A stretch of 43,021 nucleotides of DNA from Bacteroidota bacterium (GTDB lineage: Bacteria > Bacteroidota > Bacteroidia > Chitinophagales > Chitinophagaceae). How positions within the stretch are numbered: the stretch's first letter is position 1; every line of letters begins with the position of its first letter. The stretch lies in the NCBI GenBank assembly GCA_023423835.1, contig JAFAEW010000132.1:1-43021 (forward strand), given 5' to 3'. The notes beneath the pieces are model-generated. The model did not search any database and was not told the origin of the DNA. It worked only from the letters and a program-made list of their open reading frames with translations. The translations under genes and the position numbers were made by a program. This document shows positions 16,121 through 26,300 of the stretch, one piece after another.

Positions 16121-18139
16121 ATGTTTTGCAAAAAACTACTGTCTGTATGCCTGATATTAATTCCCGGGTACCTGATGGCGCAAACAAACGATTCAGACAC
16201 GATGGAACTGAAGGATCACAGCCTGAATGAAATAATCGTTCAATCCGTAAGAGAATATTCCGGATCAAGAGAAAAAAAACAATCGAAAGATCTTTTGAAG
16301 TCAACCGATCAGATCTTGTCAGAAACCGGTGGATTGCAGATGATTAAAAGAGGCAACTTTGCCTGGGAACCGGCGGTTAGGGGTATGAATGCGGGTCAGA
16401 TTAATGTTACTATCGATGGCATGCAAATCTTTGGTGCCTGCACCGACAAGATGGATCCGGCAAGTTCTTATATTGAACCGAATAATTTGCAAAGCATGAT
16501 CATCAATTACGGAACCGGCGATCAGTCAGCCGGAAGCAGTATTGGTGGTGGCATTAACTTCAAAATAAAGCAGCCGCAAATTGATGGGTCAGATCGCTGG
16601 AAAGGACTGGCAGCTATGGGATACGAATCAAATGGAATTGCCCTTCAAACGCTGGGTTCTGTGGATTACAGTGCGAAAAAATTTGCCTTCCAGGCCAATG
16701 GCATTTTCAGAAATTCGGCAAGTTATTGGGCCGGAAAAAGGGAAGAGGTTTTGAATTCGAAGTATCAAAAATGGAATGCGAGTGTTGGGATAAAATACCG
16801 GCCGGCCGAACATCATGCGGTAGCCTTCAACTATGTACAGGATGAAGGTCGCAATATCGGTTATCCAGGTTTGCCGATGGATGTTTTATACGCCAGAGCG
16901 AAGATCGCATCCGTTGCCCACACTTATTTCGGACATCACAGCCGGCTCGATCAGATTGAAACTAAACTTTTCTTCAATTTCGTCAACCATGCAATGGACG
17001 ACAGCAGAAGGATAAGTGAAGGCGATATGAAAATGGATATGCCCGGCCTTTCAAGAACTTCTGGATTTTATTCTGAGGGAAAATGGAAATTCAAAAACCA
17101 TCAGTTCAAAGCAAGGATCAATGGTTATCAAAACAGGCTTCATGCTGATATGACCATGCATACCGCCTATGGAGAGAGCATGTATATGCTTACCCTTCCC
17201 GACGCAGAAAGAAGAATGTTTGGAATCGATCTCTCATCAAAAGTGAGGCTGAGCAACCGGATATCGGTTCAACTCGGTGCAAAAGCAGATCATATACAAT
17301 CTTCCCTATATTCCACTGCCGGAAAAGAAATAGTGGAAGCGGTTACAACCGACAACGGTCCGGTGGAAAAGTGGTTGTACAACATCTACGGAAATTTCAA
17401 TGCAAAGATCAACCAGAACTTGCTGCTGTTTGCCGGGCTCGCCCGGTCTATGCGGGCTCCAAGCCTTCAGGAAAACTATGGATTGTATCTATTCAACCGT
17501 CTGGATGGATTCGATTACATTGGCAATCCGGCATTGCAAAATGAATCGGCCTTTAATCTTAACCTGGGATTGTCCTACCGGAAGGAGAAACTGAAACTTA
17601 GTGCAGAAGGGTTCAGCTATGTGATTTCGCACTATATTGCCGGTGTTCAGAATACGAAGATCGACGAAATGACACCGGGTGCCGAGGGTGTGAAACAATA
17701 CCAAAACCTTCGTTCGGCAACCCTCCTGGGAATCGAACTGAATGCGGAGATTCCGGTTGTCCGTAACGTTTCCCTCCATTCCAACGGCAAGTATACCTAT
17801 GGAACAGATGATGAAAACCGCGCCCTCCCGTTGATTGCTCCATTGAAGCTGACCAACCGGATGATCTACAACGCAAACAACTTTTCTTTCGAACTTTCTT
17901 CTGTGTATTCGGCCGCTCAAAAGCACGTCAACACTGCGTTTTATGGAGAAACAGCGAGTAAATCCTTCGCGATTTTCAATTTGAAAGCAGGAAAAAGTTT
18001 TGCTTTCCATAAACAAATGTTTTCGGCTTTCCTCGGCATCGATAATCTGTTGGACAAAAATTATTATGAACATTTAAGCTTTATGCATACACCTTCTTTG
18101 GGCAGGAATTTCACCGTACATCTCAGTTGTGCATTTTAA
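16121..18139 (+). CDS. TonB-dependent copper receptor, OprC-like
   Basis: This is a 672-residue outer-membrane receptor: signal peptide to about Ala20, plug domain (VRGMNAGQINVTIDGMQ at about 86-102, GTGDQSAGSSIGGGINF near 131), then a 22-strand-type barrel ending in an aromatic-poor HLSCAF. The plug loop has GACTDKMDPASSY, giving Cys107-x3-Met111, and the barrel has VNHAMDD, giving His290-x-Met292. This CxxxM plus HxM combination is the copper site of Pseudomonas OprC and its relatives. Copper uptake is therefore the best-supported role, powered by TonB. The two genes before it add Met/His and Cys-rich periplasmic proteins. There is no N-terminal carboxypeptidase-like domain and no SusD partner, so it is not a glycan receptor. 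Confidence 0.9.
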   Translation: MFCKKLLSVCLILIPGYLMAQTNDSDTMELKDHSLNEIIVQSVREYSGSREKKQSKDLLKSTDQILSETGGLQMIKRGNFAWEPAVRGMNAGQINVTIDGMQIFGACTDKMDPASSYIEPNNLQSMIINYGTGDQSAGSSIGGGINFKIKQPQIDGSDRWKGLAAMGYESNGIALQTLGSVDYSAKKFAFQANGIFRNSASYWAGKREEVLNSKYQKWNASVGIKYRPAEHHAVAFNYVQDEGRNIGYPGLPMDVLYARAKIASVAHTYFGHHSRLDQIETKLFFNFVNHAMDDSRRISEGDMKMDMPGLSRTSGFYSEGKWKFKNHQFKARINGYQNRLHADMTMHTAYGESMYMLTLPDAERRMFGIDLSSKVRLSNRISVQLGAKADHIQSSLYSTAGKEIVEAVTTDNGPVEKWLYNIYGNFNAKINQNLLLFAGLARSMRAPSLQENYGLYLFNRLDGFDYIGNPALQNESAFNLNLGLSYRKEKLKLSAEGFSYVISHYIAGVQNTKIDEMTPGAEGVKQYQNLRSATLLGIELNAEIPVVRNVSLHSNGKYTYGTDDENRALPLIAPLKLTNRMIYNANNFSFELSSVYSAAQKHVNTAFYGETASKSFAIFNLKAGKSFAFHKQMFSAFLGIDNLLDKNYYEHLSFMHTPSLGRNFTVHLSCAF

Positions 18140-18180
18140 GAACTCGAATTTTTAAGCCCTGGGAACAAATTAATAATCCT

Positions 18181-18217
18181 CATTTTAAAGTGGTCCAAAT
18201 TCGACCGCTTTAAAATG
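18181..18217. repeat. 15-bp inverted repeat downstream of copper receptor
   Basis: CATTTTAAAGTGGTC (18181-18195) and GACCGCTTTAAAATG (18203-18217) are complementary apart from one T-G position, around a 7-nt spacer CAAATTC. The stem could end the receptor transcript although no T run follows, or be an operator or the footprint of a mobile element. Confidence 0.65.
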
Positions 18218-18354
18218 CAGGCAGGTTTAAATAGTTTTGTTTTAAGTGTTTCATAGTGGATTGAAAAAACCAACGCCATTGGTTTTGTAGTAAAAAAAGA
18301 TATGGTTGAACCTTGCACACAAAGACATCGCTTTTGAATTTCGTTCGCCTATAA

Positions 18355-18480
18355 GTGCACCAATTAAGCTTTAAAATAACCGTACCGCAAGCAGACAGAT
18401 TATTGAAGTTAAATCAAACAGCTATCGATCAAATGAAATCCCTGGCATTTAATTCAACTATTAAAAAACTGAAAGAGTAA
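18355..18480 (+). pseudogene. C-terminal fragment of an unidentified gene before the res relict
   Basis: An open stretch of 41 codons (in part KITVPQADRLLKLNQTAI, then STIKKLKE) ends in TAA at 18478-18480 and overlaps the ATG of the helicase relict in TAATG. A stop at 18352-18354 closes the frame. The coupled junction suggests it was the 3' end of the upstream gene of the same operon, but I cannot name it. Confidence 0.35.
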
Positions 18481-18743
18481 TGGCGTTTTTATATGACAAA
18501 TTAATTCACGAATTTGGTAAAAGAGCCATCGCAATGGTTGCCGTTCCTAATCATATAACCGATAATTTAAAACCCGCATTTGATAAGCGACATTGAGGCA
18601 TTTCGATGGTATATACTTTGAGTCCGAAAATTTTGAAGGCAAACCCGAACGGCCATTTCACTTTCTTTACAATAACAACTGGACGCGGAAAAACTTTGAT
18701 CACGGCAGGTTTAATCTTGCATCTTCACCAAAAATGCGAGCCG
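18480..18743 (+). pseudogene. Relict N-terminus of a type III restriction (Res) DEAD-box helicase
   Basis: Joining three frames restores a recognisable N-terminus: MAFLYDKLIHEFGKRAIAMV and PNHITDNLKPAFDKR from the ATG at 18480, then IEAFRWYI and FESENFEGKPERPFHFLYN, then TGRGKTLITAGLILHLHQK. The last part is a Walker A P-loop and following helix of superfamily II restriction helicases. Breaks occur near 18590-18597 (in-frame TGA after a small deletion), near 18625, and near 18680, where about 2 nt are missing from the codons before the P-loop. Homology stops after about 18735, so most of the roughly 900-residue enzyme is gone. No modification (mod) gene remains in the window. Confidence 0.7.
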
Positions 18744-18864
18744 TTAAAAAATCGGCTTCATTGGTGATAAGGAAAGAGGCACGGAATTAATACGAAGTAG
18801 TTTCAGTATATGTTATTGGATTTTAGGCTACCGGAAACAACTAAAATATAGTAAAACGCCAATC

Positions 18865-20322
18865 ATGAACTGGTTACTTGTCTATGAAATAATATACGTC
18901 CTCATTGTAATTCTTGTGTGCCTGCGCATCGTGTACGATACGCGCAACAATACCAAAACGTTGGCGTATCTGCTATTGGTTATTTTCCTGCCGGTTATCG
19001 GCATCATATTCTATTTTTCTTTCGGCATTAATTACCGTAAAAGAAAAATGTACAGTAAAAAGTTATTTAATGATGATAAGCTGGCAAAGAAATTAAAGGC
19101 CGATATATTTCAATATTCTAAAAATACTTTTGAGGAAAACAGTGCGGAAGTAAAGAAAAGTAAAGAATTGGCGCTGATGCTGCTTCGCGATGGCGACAGT
19201 CCGCTTACTGCAAATAATTCTATAAAAATTTTGTTGAATGGCGAAAATAAGTTTCCGGAAGTATTGAAGGCATTGCGGCAAGCGAGGAATCACATTCACC
19301 TCGAATATTATATTTATGAAGAGGATGAAATTGGGAAAGCCATAGAAGCTGTTCTTATACAAAAAGCGAAAGAAGGCGTAACGGTCCGTTTTATTTATGA
19401 TGATTTTGGAAGCCGCTCTATTCGCAGGAAGTTGGTGAAGCGGCTCAAAAAAAATGGCGTGAAAGTATTTCCTTTTTCAAGAATAATTTTCATAGCATTT
19501 GCCAATCGCCTTAACTATCGCAACCACCGGAAGATTATTGTAGTAGATGGAAAAACGGCTTTCGTAGGCGGCATCAATGTCAGCGACCGCTATATCAATA
19601 ACAGCAGCGATGGTAAAAAACTTTTCTGGCGTGACACCCATCTTAGGATTGACGGACCGGGCGTTCAATACCTTCAATATCTTTTTTTATGCGATTGGAA
19701 TTTTTGTGCAAAAGATAATGTGCAGCCCGATGAAGAATATTTTCCGCGTGAGAAATCTTTTCCGGTTAACGCCGATAAAGTGGTACAAATCGCCGCAAGC
19801 GGTCCGGATTCTGATACGCCCACTATTATGTTTTCTTTATTGCAGGCTATTAATCTTGCTACAAAGGAAATATTAATTACCACACCGTACTTCATTCCCG
19901 GCGACAGTATGATTGATTCGCTAACGATTGCGGCGCTGAGTGGTATTTCCGTAAAAATATTAGTGCCGGGCATTTCCGATTCCTGGCTCGTAAACCTGGC
20001 GGCACACTCCTACTATTCTGATTTGCTGCAGGCGGGTGCAGAAATCTATGAATACAAAAAAGGATTTGTTCACGCAAAAACAATGGTCACGGACGGAAGC
20101 GTTGCTATAATCGGCACAGCTAACATGGATCAACGAAGTTTTGACCTCAATTTCGAAGTAAACGCTATTGTGTACGACAGGGAGACAGCCGACGAACTGA
20201 GAAACATCTTCTTCGAGGATTTAAAGAGTGCAGAAATGATTGATGTAAACCTTTGGAACAAACGTCCCTGGTATAAACTACTGACGGAACAGACAGCCAG
20301 ACTGGTCTCACCTTTAATGTAA
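18865..20322 (+). CDS. cls: Cardiolipin synthase, phospholipase D family
   Basis: Cls joins two phosphatidylglycerol molecules (or related lipids) to make cardiolipin at the inner membrane. The 485-residue protein has two N-terminal membrane helices (about residues 4-22 and 33-54), then two phospholipase D HKD motifs: HRKIIVVDGKTAFVGGIN near residue 219 and HAKTMVTDGSVAIIGTANMD near residue 400. Order and length are those of bacterial ClsA. The start at ATG 18865 precedes the first membrane helix directly. It stands alone on the plus strand and meets the giant minus-strand gene tail to tail. Confidence 0.95.
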   Translation: MNWLLVYEIIYVLIVILVCLRIVYDTRNNTKTLAYLLLVIFLPVIGIIFYFSFGINYRKRKMYSKKLFNDDKLAKKLKADIFQYSKNTFEENSAEVKKSKELALMLLRDGDSPLTANNSIKILLNGENKFPEVLKALRQARNHIHLEYYIYEEDEIGKAIEAVLIQKAKEGVTVRFIYDDFGSRSIRRKLVKRLKKNGVKVFPFSRIIFIAFANRLNYRNHRKIIVVDGKTAFVGGINVSDRYINNSSDGKKLFWRDTHLRIDGPGVQYLQYLFLCDWNFCAKDNVQPDEEYFPREKSFPVNADKVVQIAASGPDSDTPTIMFSLLQAINLATKEILITTPYFIPGDSMIDSLTIAALSGISVKILVPGISDSWLVNLAAHSYYSDLLQAGAEIYEYKKGFVHAKTMVTDGSVAIIGTANMDQRSFDLNFEVNAIVYDRETADELRNIFFEDLKSAEMIDVNLWNKRPWYKLLTEQTARLVSPLM

Positions 20323-20396
20323 TGCTTCAATCGCCATCGCAGTTCGTTTTCCATCGGCTCCATACGGGAAGTCATTGCATTTGCAATAACTAAATC

Positions 20397-23300
20397 CTAC
20401 CTCGAATACATAAACCTGATCATCTTTTGTTCATTCCCATAAATAATCAACAGATTGTAATTGCCGGATGTTAGGCTCTTTGGCAATCGTAACGGATATA
20501 CGCCATTTCCTCCTGGGTGTTCAATTTTCTGATCCGATAATTTCAATCCATTCAGACTGAATAAGGAAACATGATAGGTTTCAGCCGGCATAGAATAAAA
20601 ATTAAGATTGGATCCGGTAACGGTTACCGGATTCGGATAAAGTGAAATCTGACTTCCCATTGAAGGCATGTTGATGAGGGCGATATTGCTGAAAGATTCC
20701 TTCCCGTCTTTATCAATCGCTCTTACACGGTAATAATTTTTCCCTTCCAACGGTTTCGAATCGGGAAATTGATATTTTTTCTCCGCTTCCATCGTTTCTG
20801 AAGCAACCAGCTTTCCTATAACGGAAAAATCAATTCCATTTGCAGAACGGTCGATGAGGTAATGACTTACATTCAGTTCGTTTACACTTTTCCAGTCAAC
20901 CTTTACTTTTTCATCCTGCCGGTTTGCACTTACAACGATATCTGCGGGAAGAATAATGTCACCGGGATTGACAATTGAAAAACGATAGAAGTCGTTAATT
21001 CCATTCGTATTTCCATCCACGTCTTTACTGATTCCGATGGAATAGGTTGCATACAATTCAGAAAAATCGTCGGTTTTTCCGATCCAGCCTTTCACGTCTG
21101 ATCCGGATGACAGTCGAATAAATCCTCCTCCCGATACACCGGAATAATCTTTCTCCACCAGGGCGGTTTGTCCGTAGTTGAATCCGTATTCCACCTCATT
21201 TTCCCTTACCGGCCAATTGTTGGAAGCCCAGTTTCGTTTTGTGAAATAGAGTTTCATATTGGCTTTCAAATCCTGTCCCGAACTTTTTACATACCAGATT
21301 CTGTTTACTCTCAAAGCGCCATTTCCCCCGGGGGTATAACCTATATCGCCATGTTGCACAATAACGGAAAAATCGGACAAGGGACCGAGATTTTGAATCA
21401 TCATCCTGTTCGGAGCCGGGATGGAAATTCCCGATCCTGCAGGAAGGTAACTTGAACCAACCGGAAAATAGACCGGCGTCGATCCCACATTTCTGATTTG
21501 AAATCCCTGCGTTCCGGAATAGGGATTAGTTTCTGAAGCGCCATTGACGATAGGATTTCCTAACGCATCGCAGATGGCGATATAGCTGTCAGAATAAAGG
21601 CTTCCGCTACCCGCTCCACCTTCCGCTACATCGCCCGGAGCCGTCAGGCGGCCGGTATTATTGAAGGTGATGAGATTGGTGTTTGTAACAAAAATCCCCG
21701 TCTGCAAAGTGAGATTATTATCTACGGCCAGATTTTGTCCCGCCGCCATTACCACGCGGTTTTGTTTTCCAGCCATGATGTAGAGATCATTGGCGGGACT
21801 AAAGTTCAAAACCCCGGTCATCGGAAAGGCCGGATAGATCTGGTTTCCGGAAGATGGCACGAGAAATTTATAATTCGCGCCGGGATTGTATGTTTTAATT
21901 CCCGAAACGGCAACGTGTGCATCGATTCCCGCAGGGAGATTTACCATTAATCCACCTCTGTATCCGATAGAAAGTTGCGCGTTTACGCCCGTCGCAGTAG
22001 CATTTTTATTGAGGGTGATTGTCCGGCTAACGAGCGGATCTATGTAGATGATGGTTGCACTATCCGGAATTCCCGAACCGCTTACCCGCATACCGATTTC
22101 AAGGCCGGTGGTATTGATGTTGGAAATAATGGGAGAACCCGACTGTGTATTGCCTCTGACACTCTGAATACCGGCAAAACCATACAAGTTGAATATTCCC
22201 GGTCCGATGATCTTCTTTCCGTTGAAATTTACCCATCCGTTGGCCGAACCTTCTGTCTGAATATTTAAATCAGATGATAAGACAACGCCCTCCGTACTGA
22301 AATTATTAAATCTTATTGTACGCGGCCCCGCGGAAGTTGGAATTTCTTTCGTGGTAGTTGCTTGCGCCTCATCACCGGCATAAATAAGTTCACCGGAACT
22401 CGCGTAGCTGATCGTTCCCGCACCCGTAATTTTTGAAGCATTGGGAACGAGGGTGAATTTTCCGGTGATGGTAAGTCTCCTGCCAGTTGCAATATTCAGC
22501 TCGCCGGTGGAAAGCGTGAGATCATTGAGTGTTTGATTTTGCGCCACTTCAAGTTTTCCGCCAATGATGTGAACGTTGTTGCTTGACGGTAAGGTTGCCG
22601 CCGCGGTGTTGTTCAATTTTAAGGTGCCACCTTTCACCTGCGTAAGGCCGGTATAGGTATTCCTGCCCGTTAGCTCGAGCGTGCCTGTTCCATCTTTTAT
22701 CAGATTTCCCTTGTTTCCTTCAATGTATCCGGCTGAAGTTCCGAAAGTCGGGTTTCCAAATACGGTGTTCACATCCTGATTTACGAGTAAAGTTGCCCCG
22801 CTCCCATTTCCATTCAGAGAAATGGTTTGATCGATACCACTCGTTGTCGTCCAATCGGTTTGAATTCCTGAAACGGTTTGAAATTGGTTATCTAAAACAA
22901 GACGGGTATCGTAACTGTAGAATGCATCCCTAACCTGTGCAAGTTTCAAAAATCCTTCACCCAGGTTCGATCCGGGATTGACGGTAATGGTTCCGGCCTT
23001 GATGGTGGTGCCGCCTTCGTAGGTGTTATAATTGTTTGAAACATTTTGCGCATTCAAAATCAAATTACCCGGTCCGATCTTTTCCAGTCCGCCGGTTCCG
23101 GTTATCTTTCCGTTGATCTTAAAGCTGTAGGGACAGGGGCTTACGCCTGCCACGCCCACTCCGATGCTTGCAAAATCGAATGACGGAACCTTATTCAAAA
23201 TAATATCACTCGAAAAAGAAGTGACGGTATTGGCGGATGAAAAATTGAAAAAGTCGAGGGCTGACGGATAATAAAACTGATCGGCCGGACCAATACCGGC

Positions 23301-26300
23301 AACGCTGATGACTTTCGGACTATAGGTAATATTGTTGCTCACATCGCTGGTCAATTGCAGCGTCAATTTGCTGTATTTATTTACGGTGATGTTTCCTCTC
23401 GTCAAGCTGGTTGTGGTATTGGTTACTACCCAACCCCCATTTGTGCCGGCCTCATCGCCAATTACCAGATCGCCGGTTAAATTGGAAGAAGTGGCATTAA
23501 AGCAAAGCTCAGCGGCATAATTTGATCCGGTTCCCATTCCGTAGAAAGTAATGGGAAAACCATTGTCGTCGATCGTGCCGTTTGCGGTATTATTTTTCAC
23601 TCCTGTCATATAATGTCCATAGCCGCCTATATCGAAATTCAAATGCGTGCCATTGCGGGAAGGCAAATTAGCATTGGCCGAAGCATAGCCGGTTAAAGTT
23701 AACGGACCGGTGATAACGGTACTTCCGGTAACAATCATATTTTGGAGATCGCCATCATTTCCAAGAAAAGTTGTTCCCAAAATACCACTCGTGAAGCCGC
23801 TGGATAAGAGCGTTAGATTTCCGGATAGTTGCGTAGGAACGGAGGTTGTGGCCGAAGGCAAGCCGGTACCGGTTGTAGGCCAGAACCGCATCCAGGCCGA
23901 GAAAGAGGAAGATGTCTGATAGAGACTCAGCCTGCTGCTTCCCCTGAACTTCATATAGGTCATTCTTTTCATCGGGATGTTGGTACTGCTCGCTCCCGCC
24001 ACCGTGAGCGTTGCGTTTACTACCTCCACACCATTGCCCTGAAGAATATCATCGGGTTCGAACCCGGTTGTATTTTTATTTCCGAAAGTCAATTCTCCTT
24101 CATTGACAATCACATTTCCGAGGAAGGCGGGCTTAAAATTGCTGCTGATCATTAATTCGCCCGGTCCTCTTTTTACGAGTCCATTCACGCCCTGGATGAT
24201 TGCATTATAATTACCAGTGAATCCAAAAGAGGTTCGGCCACTGTTGACGGTAATGCTGGCCGGTGACACCATCGTGATTCCGTTTGAGACGGAAGACGCG
24301 TAGATTTCATAGTCGGGAATCCGGAAGGTCAGACTATCTCCCACGATATTGTTTGGGGAAGAAACCACGCTAATGCGTCCTGATTTACCTTCAAAGAAAC
24401 CATAACCATTGGTCAGCCAAACGCTGTTGGTATAGGGACCATTGGCATTTTGTCCCCAGTTATTGGTTGAATTATCCCAGTTTTTTGTAGCCGAAGGTCC
24501 GTTACTCCAATAGACATCCAGTTTGTTAACGATATTTTGAGTATTTGAAGCATTCAGGGAGGATCCGATTATTGCAACGTTACCTGAACTTTTGAACGAA
24601 AAATTTGAAGCGATGGGACTAACCGCTGCAATGCTCGCTTTATTGTTAACCGTTGCGCTTCCGGTAACGTCGCAGACCAACATCAGATAACTAATATTGT
24701 ACGGCGTTTTATAGGAAATGGTGTCGAAATTTCCGGTGAAAGTCAGTGTGCTTCCTGAATTTACTCCATTAAGCGATGCTACCAGCGTAGCCCCTGACAA
24801 GGAAGGAGAAGTATTCTGGTAGAGGTCGTAACGTTGAATATCGGCTACGCCGGCACTTCCGGCTGTTTTTAATATTATTCCCTGCGGGAGAATGTCGGCA
24901 TAATCTACCTCCATCTTATAGATCGCAAGCATATTATCCTGGCTTCCCTTCAACATATTTCCCGCCACCGGATGAAGGGTTGACATTGTGATCGTTGGTG
25001 CAACGATGGTATGCAATTTTCCCGCTGGAGCGGGATTGGTTCCGGTAACCGCTACGCCCAATCCTCCCGTTCCCACAAAAGAAAAATTCGACAACGGCGC
25101 GGCAGCAATTCCGGTCGTTTTTCCGACAGTTCCATTTGGATTTACATTACAGGTTACTAATAAATACTGCGTTTGCAAATTTCCGACGGGATCAAAATTT
25201 CCGGAAAAACTGATCGTTCCTCCGCTGGCAGGAGCGGTAACCGAGCCAATAAAGGTTGCCCCGGAGAGCGTATTGGCCGTATTCTGAAAGAGCGAATAGA
25301 CGGTAATGTCACCCGTTCCGCTGTAGGTGCCCGAGGTGTTGAGACTTACGGAAACCGGAGTTACAAATCCCGGAACCTTGCTGGGATCCATCTGGTAAAC
25401 GGCAATCGTATTGTAGGTTAATCCGGCTGCAATGTTTGTAGAAGCAGGATGAATGGCGGAGAGCAGCAATCGCGGCCCTTCTATCGTCTTTGTGTTGGAT
25501 GCCGGAATGGGATTTGTTCCAAGGTTTTTTACCTGTCCCGAAAATACAAATTTGGCCAGGGGCGTTGCAGTTACCGAAACCGTTCTTCCGTCAATTCCCG
25601 ATGAAGGAACATTGACGGTGATGAAATAATATTTCGTTGATCCGGCAGAAATGGTATGTCCGGACGGAAAGTTGAAAGTCAGGACTTGCGGCGGCGGGCC
25701 GGATGTGGCGATACTCCCGATCAAAACTGCTCCGGTAGTACTCAGGCTGGAATTTGCATACAAGGAAAAAACGCTGATGTCTGAATTCCCGCTGTAGGTT
25801 CCGGAAGTAGTAAAACTAAATTGCGAAGGTGAAAGATCTGCAAAAGATCCGGCGTCGATCTGATAACCCGCCAACATGTTATTGATGGTATTCTGATAAA
25901 TAATTCCGGCCGCGGGATGAACGGCCGAAACGAATGCGGTGGCGCCGGCGATGGTCTGTAAAGGCGTGGCGCTGATACTACCCGATTTCCTTATCGTTGG
26001 ATCAGTTAGGATGATATTAGAAAGACTGACTGCCTTAAATCCCACTGTATGATCAATTATTCCCTCAAAATTTACGTCGGCAGTTATCAGATAACAGGTG
26101 CCTGAGGAAGCAGGAATGGTAGTAAATCCGCTGTCGAAGGTCAACGATTCAGGATTTGTACCCAAAGACGATTTTGTTTGAAGCAAAGTGGCCCCGGTTA
26201 AACCGGGCTGGTCGTTTTGATATAATTTATATTGAATAATGTCGGTTTGCGGGACGTAAGTTCCGGTTGTATTGATTGTAATTGAGGAAGCAGTCGCATC

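Larger units (their letters stand above)
18140..18864. other. 725-bp degraded accessory region
   Basis: No intact gene lies between the copper receptor and cardiolipin synthase. The region contains the inverted repeat at 18181-18217, a small hairpin AAAACCAA-N5-TTGGTTTT at 18266-18286, a 41-codon tail of an unidentified ORF ending at 18480, and a frameshifted remnant of a type III restriction helicase (18480-18743). The last 120 bp before cls show nothing I recognise. Confidence 0.6.

Noticed and set aside
18593..18790. 65-codon open frame treated as a gene
   Set aside because: Only part of it makes sense, and that part belongs to the frameshifted helicase relict; the rest is out of frame.
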